From a virus: a stretch of 44,499 nucleotides of DNA. Below are positions 1-7,050 of this stretch, piece after piece. The first letter of the stretch is position 1. Each line of letters opens with the position of its first letter. The stretch spans positions 1-44,499 of IMG/VR virus record IMGVR_UViG_3300025138_000002. One strand, 5' to 3'. The notes beneath the pieces were generated by a model, which ran no database searches, was not told the origin of the DNA, and saw only the letters and a list, made by a program, of their open reading frames with translations. The position numbers were made by a program, and so were the translations under genes.

Positions 1-123
1 ACTAGACGCCTCTGTTATAATGGCGTCATGGATAGTGGCCAGCATTCTAGTGAGGCGATGCCTGCCGTCATGGCGCAGGGCGTCCAGCGACTGCTTATGG
101 CGTACAATGGCTCTGGCCATTAC
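1..123. repeat. Direct terminal repeat, left copy (contig circularity)
   Basis: These 123 bases are identical to 44377-44499 by direct reading. They lie inside the DNA polymerase coding sequence, and the reading frame is preserved when the two ends are joined, which gives a 44,376-bp circle. This fits an assembly overlap of a circular or circularly permuted genome better than a physical end repeat, which would normally lie outside an essential gene. Confidence 0.95.
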
Positions 124-1674
124 CGACAGCGCAGCGCGTTGTACCGGGTAGTTGGCGCATTTCGGAAGGTCAGGCTTGCGCCCCATGTAAATTGTCCCGC
201 CGTCAACCGTCCGAATAAAGCGGTCTTTTGCTGCTTCCTGCATCATCAGCCAGCGGTAGTTGAACGCGTCTGGGTATCGTGTGGCCCAAAAATCGATGTA
301 TTCCTGCGCAGCTGTCTCTGTTGTTTTCATTGTGCCTGCCAGCCCCAGCGCCCCTGACCCATAGATGATGCCAAAACTGACACCCTTTGCCTTAGAGCGC
401 AGCGCCTTGTCAGCGGCCACTGTCTTGTCAATCTTACGCCCGGCCATCTTTGCCGCCACCTCTGCGTGAACGTCCCCATAGACCACGTCCTCTAGCAGCT
501 GTGCGTCCTTAGACAGCAGCGCCAACACTCGCAGTTCTATGCCGCTGTAATCAAGGCTGACCAACTTGCGTCCTAACCCCGCGACAAAGCTAGTGCGAAC
601 CGATACAGGCTTGCCTAGTAGTTCACGGTCACGCGGCACTTGCTGCAGGTTTGGCCCGGATGAACTAAACCGCCCGGTCTTCGCATACCCAATGTTAAAC
701 CTTGCCCGGATGCGCTTGTCAGGTGACATGCGGCTGGCGTTTAAAAGGCTCTCGCCAAAGCTGTTGATGTATTTGTTGATTGTTTTGTATTCGGCCAAAG
801 TGTCCATAAATATCGCCAGCGGTGTGCCAATACACTTTGTGGACATCAAGCGCAGGCTCTCGTTTGTCATCGACATCTGCCCGGTGCGTTCTGTCTTGGG
901 CCATATCTTTGTGTACGCCTCTGGCAATAGCTTGGACAGGTAATCTGACCACTGCCTGTCGCTGTTAACGTTTGCCACGTCATCGTCTGACACTAGCTGC
1001 CTGATCTCTTGCAGGCGCTGGTGGCGTTCCTTTTGCCACGCATCCACAAGAGTGATGTGCGCGGCGTGGTCTAGCAACATGCCGCTGTCTTCCATTTCTA
1101 CCACTGCAGGCCACATGTCGTTAAGGGTATAGAAACCACCCCAACGCCCAGTGTCCGCTTGTTCCGACCAATGTTCCCACAATTTGTATGTCAGGTCAGC
1201 GTCTAGATACGCGTAGTCTAGCTGTTCTTTTGATAGGTCAGGCGCAGACCAATCACTGGCCTGCTGTTCCTTTGACATCACAATGTCCAAGTCCCACAGC
1301 ACCAGCTGGGCCAATCGAAAACTACCACCGCCAATGATGGCCCGGCGCATGTTTCCTACGTCCCACAATTTGGGGTGTGAATGGCCGTTCATAAACCAGC
1401 GGCCCTCAAACCCAACGTTAAACACTACCCATGTCCCCGCCTCAAACAGCCGTGCGTGTTTGCGAAAACTGTCAACGCCGATGGCGTCAAAATCTACTAA
1501 CGCCTGCACCCGTTTGTTGCACAGACTAACCAGCCGCACCCGGCCTTCTTTCGGCGCAAGGGACGTTGTTTCAAAATCGAGGGCGGTGGGGCCGTGTGTA
1601 ATGCAGTCAGCTATCGTGCGCTTTAGCGCAGATAAAGTTGACACCATTCTATATTCCTGTATATTTTCGCTCAT
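1..1674 (-). CDS. polA-like: DNA polymerase, family A (5' part; continues across the contig junction)
   Basis: Replicative DNA polymerase with proofreading exonuclease and polymerase domains. The exonuclease motifs are LDFET (residues 32-36), NVGFE (about 84-88, with Glu where Asp is usual) and YAYLDADLTY (about 154-163). The polymerase motifs are A, SLDYSGIELR (about 372-381); B, RSKAKGVSFGIIYG (about 425-438), with Phe at the position of E. coli Phe762; and C, TIHDAIITEA (547-556), with HDA instead of the usual HDE. The start ATG at 1674 follows the leader CAACGGAGATTGACT. No stop occurs before base 1; the gene continues on the circle at 44376 and stops at 44245, giving 601 residues. It sits downstream of a terminator, so it may depend on readthrough or a promoter not recognised here. 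The family assignment is firm. Confidence 0.95.
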   Translation of the reverse strand, partial: MSENIQEYRMVSTLSALKRTIADCITHGPTALDFETTSLAPKEGRVRLVSLCNKRVQALVDFDAIGVDSFRKHARLFEAGTWVVFNVGFEGRWFMNGHSHPKLWDVGNMRRAIIGGGSFRLAQLVLWDLDIVMSKEQQASDWSAPDLSKEQLDYAYLDADLTYKLWEHWSEQADTGRWGGFYTLNDMWPAVVEMEDSGMLLDHAAHITLVDAWQKERHQRLQEIRQLVSDDDVANVNSDRQWSDYLSKLLPEAYTKIWPKTERTGQMSMTNESLRLMSTKCIGTPLAIFMDTLAEYKTINKYINSFGESLLNASRMSPDKRIRARFNIGYAKTGRFSSSGPNLQQVPRDRELLGKPVSVRTSFVAGLGRKLVSLDYSGIELRVLALLSKDAQLLEDVVYGDVHAEVAAKMAGRKIDKTVAADKALRSKAKGVSFGIIYGSGALGLAGTMKTTETAAQEYIDFWATRYPDAFNYRWLMMQEAAKDRFIRTVDGGTIYMGRKPDLPKCANYPVQRAALSVMARAIVRHKQSLDALRHDGRHRLTRMLATIHDAIITEASS

Positions 1675-1724
1675 AGTCAATCTCCGTTGGCTGTCCAATG
1701 TACTGATCAAAATGTTGAAAAACT

Positions 1725-1751
1725 AAGGCCCGGTTGTTATGACCGGGCCTT
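1725..1751 (-). terminator. Intrinsic terminator after the 1761-2465 gene
   Basis: A perfect 10-bp stem (AAGGCCCGGT / ACCGGGCCTT) with a 7-base loop. Read leftward it is followed by AGTTTTTC, a U-tract. It starts 10 bases beyond the stop of the leftward gene at 1761 and stands before the DNA polymerase leader. Read rightward it is followed by TTAATTTTGTTTT, so it could act in both directions, but no rightward gene ends here. Confidence 0.85.
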
Positions 1752-1760
1752 AATTTTGTT

Positions 1761-2465
1761 TTACTTACCGCGCTTGCGCGTCTTCTTTTTCGGTACACCC
1801 TCTACCATTTCATCCTCTGACATTTCGCCAGCAAAGAATGCCGTGACTGCCACGCGGCCTACCCAAGCGTCCACAACCAGCTTAGGCTTGTAGTTGGTCT
1901 GGTCCTGCGCAGTGAAGGTTTCACTATCAAAGAACACCAGCGGGATGTGTGGCTCACCAGCTGCAACGCGCTCGACAATCTTTTTGAGAATGTCTTTGAT
2001 TGCGTTATTGCCAGACGCAGAGTTTGTGGTGAATTTAATTTGTTGGCGTCCCTCATCAGATGAGATTTCGCTAACGCCTAAACCCAGCGTCTTTTTCCAA
2101 CCTTCGCCCATGTTCTCCCGGTATGGGCCATGATCGTCTAGATCATCCTTTGACACCCGATTTGCAGCGCGGTTAAAAACACCCCACTCTACACGGTCTA
2201 CTGGGCGGTTGCCTTTCCAGCACGTCCAGCCTTCGACTACAGCCTTGGGTTCAAGCAGGAACAGCTGACCGGGGTCAATTTCTTCCTTGTCCCGGCCTAC
2301 GGCGTAGCGGCCTGTCTTTCCACTAAACGACATGAAGTCAAAGCCAAGAGGGCCAGACCCTTCGCCGCTGTCATCGATGATTTCGGACAGCCCGGCCATC
2401 ATGTCGGCGTCAGAGATTTCTGGCAGGTTGCCAGCAGATAAGTAGTTTGTCAGTTCATTTGCCAT
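1761..2465 (-). CDS. Acidic protein of unknown function, possible ssDNA-binding role
   Basis: A 234-residue protein with no motif I can name securely. It has an acidic N-terminal half rich in Asp, Glu and Gly, a beta-rich middle (residues about 75-200 with many Val, Phe and Thr) and a basic Lys/Arg tail (PKKKTRKRGK). The start at 2465 follows TTAGGAG with 9 bases of spacing, one of the few leftward genes without the CAACGGAG leader. It lies between the Cas4-like nuclease and the polymerase, and a strong terminator follows it at once. An ssDNA-binding role is only a guess from its place in a replication operon; single-stranded-DNA-binding proteins usually have acidic, not basic, tails. Confidence 0.75.
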   Translation of the reverse strand: MANELTNYLSAGNLPEISDADMMAGLSEIIDDSGEGSGPLGFDFMSFSGKTGRYAVGRDKEEIDPGQLFLLEPKAVVEGWTCWKGNRPVDRVEWGVFNRAANRVSKDDLDDHGPYRENMGEGWKKTLGLGVSEISSDEGRQQIKFTTNSASGNNAIKDILKKIVERVAAGEPHIPLVFFDSETFTAQDQTNYKPKLVVDAWVGRVAVTAFFAGEMSEDEMVEGVPKKKTRKRGK

Positions 2466-2507
2466 GGTATTGGCTCCTAAGTTGCGTACATTTTACATTT
2501 GTACAGG

Positions 2508-3494
2508 TTACAGTTGTTTGACCTCTAGACGCTCAGAAGGTGCGCCTATTGTTTCAAACATGGATAGATCGATGCCAGCCTGTGCAATTGCTTTGCGGTT
2601 AAGGCTAGCCCGACCTTTAACAGCCTTGAGCGATACTTGAACGCCCCCGACTACTAAGCGGTCAGCGTTGCGTGACAACACTTCTTGCTTAATTTCTTCG
2701 GTCAACATGTCCTTAGACTGTTTTAGTTGACCCTCTTGTATCTTGATGTCCAGAAACTGTTGGACAACGTCATGCAGATTACTGCCCCGGTTGCCGCGCT
2801 TGTCACCACCGCCGCCGCCTTCGACTGCCACACCACAGTCTGCCTTAAACGGGCAGCGGGTGCATTCCTTAGTGGTCTTACCTTCGCGGTCAAGGACATC
2901 AACATTGCGGGTGCGCAGTATCTTGTTAGCCCGGCCTGCCATTTTATCTAGAAACGAATGGTCACAGTCCACACGGTATTCGTGGATGATGTTATAGTTG
3001 CTGGCGTCCATATAAATAATGAGGCCATGCTCGATTTTTTTACCTTCAGCGTACCGCTGCTTGTTCATCAGGCACATGGCCAGCTTCAGTTGGGTGACGT
3101 GGCCACTGCGCGGCAAATTGCTTTTGTTAGTGCGCGGGTCGATGCTTTTAAATTCTATCGCAATTGGGTTTTCGCCTTCGTACTCCAGCACCCCATCAGG
3201 TGTTGCGCTGATCTTTGTGTCCGGGTCAGCAAAGCTGTGCTGTTGGTCCCCGGCCAGCGCCAGCGGCATGTTAGCAGCGGCCATACACTTTACAAAGTAG
3301 TCTTCCATGTGGTTGCCGCGCCGGGCAAAACCCCAATCTTGCGGCTCACCTTCGATGTCAGGCTGTTTGCTAAACCACTGCCGCCTTATGCAAGTGTCGG
3401 CTTCTGAAGCGTTCATAAATTTTGAACGGTCCACGTTAAATTTCTTGAGCGCATCAATAGCGTTTGCGCCAGCTAAAATGTTTTCTTTAATCAT
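2508..3494 (-). CDS. PD-(D/E)XK nuclease, Cas4/RecB-type with four-cysteine cluster
   Basis: A 328-residue protein with the RecB-family nuclease signature. His62 is followed by PDG with Asp100, then Glu114-Phe-Lys116 (the D...ExK core) and Gln135 in a helix, as in the QxxxY-type motif. Cys35, Cys211, Cys214 and Cys220 match the split cysteine layout that binds an iron-sulfur cluster in Cas4 and AddB nucleases. Expected role: DNA end processing or recombination in phage replication. ATG at 3494 overlaps the TGA of the upstream helicase (ATGA), and its leader CAACGGAGATAGACT lies within the helicase coding sequence, so the two are probably translationally coupled. The residues after 221 include a Gly-rich patch and a helical tail. 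Confidence 0.88.
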   Translation of the reverse strand: MIKENILAGANAIDALKKFNVDRSKFMNASEADTCIRRQWFSKQPDIEGEPQDWGFARRGNHMEDYFVKCMAAANMPLALAGDQQHSFADPDTKISATPDGVLEYEGENPIAIEFKSIDPRTNKSNLPRSGHVTQLKLAMCLMNKQRYAEGKKIEHGLIIYMDASNYNIIHEYRVDCDHSFLDKMAGRANKILRTRNVDVLDREGKTTKECTRCPFKADCGVAVEGGGGGDKRGNRGSNLHDVVQQFLDIKIQEGQLKQSKDMLTEEIKQEVLSRNADRLVVGGVQVSLKAVKGRASLNRKAIAQAGIDLSMFETIGAPSERLEVKQL

Positions 3495-4840
3495 AGTCTA
3501 TCTCCGTTGTTGGCTAACACCCGGACATGTTCAGCACGTTTTGTGCCGCTGATCCGAGCGATGGCTTTGTCGAGTTTAGTGTCGCTGACAAACGTGTCAA
3601 CATGCACAGGCTGTTCTTGGCCCATGCGGTGCAGCCGGGCATAGAATTGATCCATCACAGCTGGTGACCAATCTTCTTCAATTACGATGATACGATTGCC
3701 ACCGCGCTGCAGGTTTAGGCTCACGCCCATTGCGCTGATCTGACCGACCAGTACGTCAAGTTTCTTGTCGTTAAATTGCTCTTGCAACCAGACCTTTTTG
3801 TTAGCCCCGGTGCGACCATCCAGTGAATGCGTGACGTACTTCTTGCCTGCCAGCTGCAGCGTCAAGGCGTCGATCACGTCAGTATGCCATGCACCAACCA
3901 GCAGCGGCCCATAGCCTGCCTCTAAGCGGTCCACGATCTCTGCTACGCTGTGTTTAATCTTAGCGATGCCCAGCAGGCGGCGCATGGTGGCCAGTGCCTC
4001 ACTGTTTTTGTTTTCCTCTACCCACTGGTCACCCTGCTTGTCCGCGTTGCGCAGCATCTGGCGCAACTCTGCGCTTGGGTCAAGATCAACGACCAGACGG
4101 CTTTTTGTCAGGGCAGGCATTGCAGCCCAAACGTCAGACAGTTCGCGGCGCACGGCCATGCCTTCTTTAAACATCATGTAGTTAAGTTCATCAGTGTTAC
4201 GATTGCCGATCACAATGGTGGAAGGGAAACGTGCGCCGGGAAACTTTTGCTGCCGGGTGTTGCAGTACCGCAATTGAAATTTGTTGAGGGTCAGCTGGCC
4301 AATCTGGCGGCGCAGTTTGTCTGCCCCGGCGCGGATGATAAAAGGAAACAGATCGTCATTCCAGCGCGTCTGTGGTGTCCCGGTCAGCATCCAGCTATGG
4401 GTCACATAAGAACACAGACCACCCTGACCGAGGATAGCTTTGGTGCGCTTTGCTTTTGTAGATTTGAGCGCGTGGCTTTCGTCACAGATCATAATCTTGT
4501 ATCGCCATGTGCGCAGTTCCAGCGCCCGTTTGGTCGCGATCTCATATGACATGACGTGGCAGTGAGCCAGTGGGTCTAGATCGACCTTGCCTGTTTTGAC
4601 AAGCTGGGCGCGAAACTTGCAATGTTTGGTAAATTCTTCTGCCCACATGTGCAGCGCGATAGGCGGCGCAATAACCAGCACCCTGCCTTCTTCGATCAGT
4701 GTATCGCCTTGCAACCCTACAAGGTTGACGGCTTCTAATGCGGTGAGGGTTTTGCCTGACCCCATGCCTGAGAAACAACCAGCGAACTGTTTGCTGGCTA
4801 GAAAGGCGGCGTCTTCAATTTGATGTGGCATCAATTGCAT
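3491..4840 (-). CDS. SF2/SNF2-type DNA helicase
   Basis: A 449-residue two-domain RecA-like helicase. LMPHQ at the N-terminus resembles a Q motif; Walker A GMGSGKT is at residues 25-31, the DESH box (DESHALK) at about 118-124, and motif VI (ARLHRMGQEQP) at about 399-409. The domain order is that of SNF2-like ATPases, which remodel or unwind DNA. The start at 4840 is chosen for its leader ACAACGGAGAACAGACT, the one shared with neighbouring genes. The frame stays open upstream to an ATG at 4975, five bases after the ArdC stop, which would add 45 residues but has no clear ribosome site. With the adjacent Cas4-like nuclease it could form a helicase-nuclease pair, as in other phage replication modules. 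Confidence 0.9.
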   Translation of the reverse strand: MQLMPHQIEDAAFLASKQFAGCFSGMGSGKTLTALEAVNLVGLQGDTLIEEGRVLVIAPPIALHMWAEEFTKHCKFRAQLVKTGKVDLDPLAHCHVMSYEIATKRALELRTWRYKIMICDESHALKSTKAKRTKAILGQGGLCSYVTHSWMLTGTPQTRWNDDLFPFIIRAGADKLRRQIGQLTLNKFQLRYCNTRQQKFPGARFPSTIVIGNRNTDELNYMMFKEGMAVRRELSDVWAAMPALTKSRLVVDLDPSAELRQMLRNADKQGDQWVEENKNSEALATMRRLLGIAKIKHSVAEIVDRLEAGYGPLLVGAWHTDVIDALTLQLAGKKYVTHSLDGRTGANKKVWLQEQFNDKKLDVLVGQISAMGVSLNLQRGGNRIIVIEEDWSPAVMDQFYARLHRMGQEQPVHVDTFVSDTKLDKAIARISGTKRAEHVRVLANNGDRL

Positions 4841-4979
4841 AGTCTGTTCTCCGTTGTGGTGCAGCTGTTGACCCAAGGTATCTTCGCCGGGTGACCCAAC
4901 ACTGTGAAGTATTGATTGGCTACTGGGACCGTTGTTCAACAGCTGCGAGGCGTAGTGTAAGTCAGCTACTGACATACTG

Positions 4980-5855
4980 TCAAGCAGCAATCTTGGCGGC
5001 GTCAGTAACCTGCAAGTCCTGCAGGTACTGAGCGGCGGCGCTGGCCTTAGATGCGGCTTTAAAAATCGCATCGTTGTCAGCTTTTAAAACATTTAACCAG
5101 CTGGCCAAATACTGCGCGTGGTCCTGACGCGGCTGGCTTTCCAGACCCAGCATGGCCATTAAGAATGCGCTGCCCAATTCAGCAACCAATTCTTCTTTGG
5201 CATAACCTGTCTGGTCGCGGCCAAGGTCACGGTCACACCGCTCCATTACTTTTGTCCAGTGTACCAGTTCGTGCAATTCAGTAGAGTAGTAGTCTTCAGT
5301 GGTGTGGAACAGATCGAAATCAGGCATGGTGATTTCATCAGTGGCCGGGCGGTAAAATGCGCTATGGCCTGCAACGTTGATGGTCGCTGCTGTGTTGACC
5401 ACAAAGTCATCGACATGCGCGATGCGCTGCTTGCCTTCGACCTTAGTGGCTGGTGCAGGGTGAAACTTAGCTGGCAGGTTGTCGATCTGGTCAGCATTAA
5501 AAACGTTGTACGTCTTGAGCATTGGGATGCGTTTCTCATCACCAGTGGCTTTGTCTTTAATAGTGAGCGGCTTGTAAAACACAATCATTGTGCCTTTTTC
5601 GCCTTTGCGCACCTGACCGCCCAGTGCCTCTGCCTGCTTGTATGTCATCCAGTTTGGATTGCCAAAGCCTGCCATCATCAGGATGATTACATTGACGCCT
5701 TTGTAATATTCGCCATTGGACCGGGTGGGCATACCGCCCAGACCAGCACGGTTCCAAGGGCAAGACCATGCGCCAAGCGAGGTGCTGTCTTCTAGCTGCG
5801 CGATGATTGCGTTGGTGACGTTAGTCTTGATATCGTTTGCGGTAAGTTTAGCCAT
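4980..5855 (-). CDS. ardC: ArdC-type antirestriction protein (ssDNA-binding domain plus zincin)
   Basis: A 291-residue protein with the ArdC plan. The N-terminal domain (about 1-125) has the characteristic WSCPWNRAG and GVNVIILMM segments and WMTYKQAEALGGQVRKGEKG. The C-terminal zinc metallopeptidase-like domain has HELVH at 195-199 and a downstream KEELVAELGSAF helix that could supply the third ligand. Known ArdC proteins bind single-stranded DNA and protect incoming DNA from restriction; they occur on plasmids and phages and as parts of polyvalent proteins. ATG at 5855 follows CCAACGGAGAATGTATC. It is the first gene after the promoter at 5905-5932, as expected for very early anti-defence expression. 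Confidence 0.92.
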   Translation of the reverse strand: MAKLTANDIKTNVTNAIIAQLEDSTSLGAWSCPWNRAGLGGMPTRSNGEYYKGVNVIILMMAGFGNPNWMTYKQAEALGGQVRKGEKGTMIVFYKPLTIKDKATGDEKRIPMLKTYNVFNADQIDNLPAKFHPAPATKVEGKQRIAHVDDFVVNTAATINVAGHSAFYRPATDEITMPDFDLFHTTEDYYSTELHELVHWTKVMERCDRDLGRDQTGYAKEELVAELGSAFLMAMLGLESQPRQDHAQYLASWLNVLKADNDAIFKAASKASAAAQYLQDLQVTDAAKIAA

Positions 5856-5904
5856 GATACATTCTCCGTTGGTTAATGGGCCACTGCCCCTGTCTCTGTC
5901 TATG

Positions 5905-5932
5905 ATTATACACCGATCAGTGCCTGATGCAA
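5905..5932 (-). promoter_or_regulatory. Sigma70-like promoter for ardC and downstream genes
   Basis: Read leftward: -35 TTGCAT (5932-5927), a 16-base spacer, and -10 TATAAT (5910-5905). The spacer begins with CAGGCACTGAT, a core shared with the promoters at 6731-6758 and 42337-42365 and nearly so at 44009-44036. The ArdC start lies about 50 bases downstream. Confidence 0.8.
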
Positions 5933-5957
5933 GTATTAATTTTAACTTGCATCAGGC
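5922..5957. repeat. 13-bp perfect inverted repeat overlapping the ardC promoter
   Basis: GCCTGATGCAAGT at 5922-5934 and its exact complement at 5945-5957 are separated by an AT-only 10-base spacer. One arm contains the -35 box and the start of the shared promoter core, so the element looks like an operator. It also stands just past the stop of the upstream leftward gene (5964) and could form an RNA hairpin, but no U-tract follows on that strand. Confidence 0.8.
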
Positions 5958-5963
5958 TTTGTG

Positions 5964-6428
5964 TTAGCGCCAGTTGGCGGTCAGTTCAAAGACGTTGGCA
6001 ACACGCGCCCGGCGTCTGACGGCTTTGCTTTTAATGCTGACAACGTCCCCGGTCAGACCGCACACATATCTGCGACCCTGCACCAGCTGCCAGTGCCAGC
6101 CAGACACGATCAGGAACACGCGGTCAGCCGTGCGTTCTTTGACCGTGGCTCTGAGCCAAGCAGCCAAGGTCGGACCAGTGGTGCGGTTCAGATTAAACCC
6201 GATAGTGTGCGGGGTTGCTGTTATGTCGTACTGGTTCAGCACTTGGATCACTTCACGCGGGTGCGTCCCGGTGATCATTTTGCGGCCAGTGTTTTCGCGG
6301 ATGCGCCGGGCGGCGTCCCCGGTACAGATGCCAGTGATGGCGCTGATAACAGATGGACCGCAATAACGGTTTCTGTCGGCGCGGACAGTACCGTGGTTGA
6401 CGGGGCGAATTTTAAAAGATTTTGGCAT
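5964..6428 (-). CDS. Cysteine-peptidase-like protein (C39/papain-like fold), small early protein
   Basis: A 154-residue protein. RYCGPSVISAITG (Cys23) resembles the catalytic cysteine motif CGPxA/S at the head of a helix in C39-like and related peptidases. GWHWQLV (His112) resembles the catalytic His strand, and Asp128 (LTGDVVSI) could complete a triad. The middle contains a predicted helix-rich stretch with HPREVIQVL. The start at 6428 follows ACAACGGAGACTATACT. It is expressed just before ArdC from the arm's first promoter and so is likely early. Function is unknown; it could be a processing protease or a factor that disables a host protein. Only the motif spacing supports peptidase activity. 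Confidence 0.72.
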   Translation of the reverse strand: MPKSFKIRPVNHGTVRADRNRYCGPSVISAITGICTGDAARRIRENTGRKMITGTHPREVIQVLNQYDITATPHTIGFNLNRTTGPTLAAWLRATVKERTADRVFLIVSGWHWQLVQGRRYVCGLTGDVVSIKSKAVRRRARVANVFELTANWR

Positions 6429-6448
6429 AGTATAGTCTCCGTTGTTGT

Positions 6449-6462
6449 GGGGCTGTTGCCCC
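6449..6462 (-). other. Short hairpin between two leftward early genes
   Basis: GGGGC-4-GCCCC lies just after the stop of the gene at 6468. It has no strong U-tract read leftward, so it is more likely a weak attenuator or mRNA stabiliser than a full terminator. Confidence 0.35.
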
Positions 6463-6467
6463 TTTGA

Positions 6468-6680
6468 TTAGCGGGTGCGCAGCTTACCGATGCGGCGCAT
6501 ATGCTCCATGGAATAAGTCATGCCCTGATCGGCATAAAAGTTTTCACGCTCCGGGTTCCAACCCTTCATTGCGTCCCGCGCATTGCGGCAGTCGGTGATG
6601 ATGTATTGCAGCGCCGCATCGTCTACGGTCTTGGCGTGGGCTTCCCACTTGGTAAATTCTGCGGCGGTTGCTCCAGACAT
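6468..6680 (-). CDS. Hypothetical early protein, 70 residues
   Basis: A small, charged, probably helical protein with no recognised domain. Residues 1-35 are predicted to be amphipathic helix, followed by WNPERENFYADQGMTYSMEHM and a basic tail. The ATG at 6680 is preceded by TTAGGAGACACAC, a good ribosome site. It is the first leftward gene after the promoter at 6731-6758, so it is likely among the earliest proteins made; many such proteins in other phages redirect host functions, but nothing here shows that directly. Confidence 0.72.
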   Translation of the reverse strand: MSGATAAEFTKWEAHAKTVDDAALQYIITDCRNARDAMKGWNPERENFYADQGMTYSMEHMRRIGKLRTR

Positions 6681-6730
6681 GTGTGTCTCCTAAAGTGTGC
6701 AGCGGCCCAGTGCCTCTGCCTCTAAAAATG

Positions 6731-6758
6731 ATTATAACGATATCAGTGCCTGACGCAA
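6731..6758 (-). promoter_or_regulatory. Sigma70-like promoter at the head of the leftward arm
   Basis: Read leftward: -35 TTGCGT (6758-6753), 16-base spacer beginning CAGGCACTGAT, and -10 TATAAT (6736-6731). It drives the genes from 6680 leftward. Confidence 0.8.
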
Positions 6759-6780
6759 GTGCTAATATCAGTGTTTGACA
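6742..6780. promoter_or_regulatory. Tandem 13-base near-repeats in the divergent control region
   Basis: ATCAGTGCCTGAC (6742-6754) and ATCAGTGTTTGAC (6767-6779) differ at two positions and start 25 bases apart. The first is the leftward promoter core; the second ends in TTGACA (6775-6780), a consensus -35 box facing right. A matching -10 is not evident: the hexamer 17 bases on is CAGACT. The region 6681-6825 separates the two transcription arms, so a shared regulator binding both copies is plausible. Confidence 0.55.
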
Positions 6781-6825
6781 AAATAATTATTGTGGCGCAG
6801 ACTGCGCACTTCAACGGAGGAAGCT

Positions 6826-7050
6826 ATGACTATGAAAAACTATTTTTCTGCACGATCACAATTTGAACGCCAATATCATGCCAAGTGGGATCGTGCTTTG
6901 ATGCGATCTGCAGGCATGTCACATTGTTTGAACAGTGACGGCAGTGGCTTCAACGTTGACCTTGTCTGGCTTGAACGGGCGAGATATCAAACAGCGGCAA
7001 ACGCGAAACGCGCTTTGCTCTGGCAACAGCGGAGAACCACAGATGAATGA
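6826..7050 (+). CDS. Hypothetical protein, first gene of the rightward arm
   Basis: A 74-residue basic protein, rich in Arg, Gln and Ala, with no known domain. ATG at 6826 is preferred because TCAACGGAGGAAGCT precedes it; an in-frame upstream start at 6790 lacks a ribosome site. This is the only clear rightward gene that carries the CAACGGAG leader typical of the leftward arm. Its end overlaps the start of the primase-helicase by 8 bases, implying coupled translation. Confidence 0.72.
   Translation: MTMKNYFSARSQFERQYHAKWDRALMRSAGMSHCLNSDGSGFNVDLVWLERARYQTAANAKRALLWQQRRTTDE

Noticed and set aside
1-123. Terminal repeat considered as the physical packaging repeat
   Set aside because: It lies within an essential gene and merges into one frame on circularisation, so an assembly overlap is more likely.
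566-943. Rightward ORF of 125 codons opposite the polymerase
   Set aside because: It is antisense to conserved polymerase motifs, has no ribosome site and an unstructured composition.
3950-4549. Rightward ORF of 199 codons opposite the helicase
   Set aside because: The leftward frame carries clear helicase motifs across this stretch; the antisense product has no recognisable domain.
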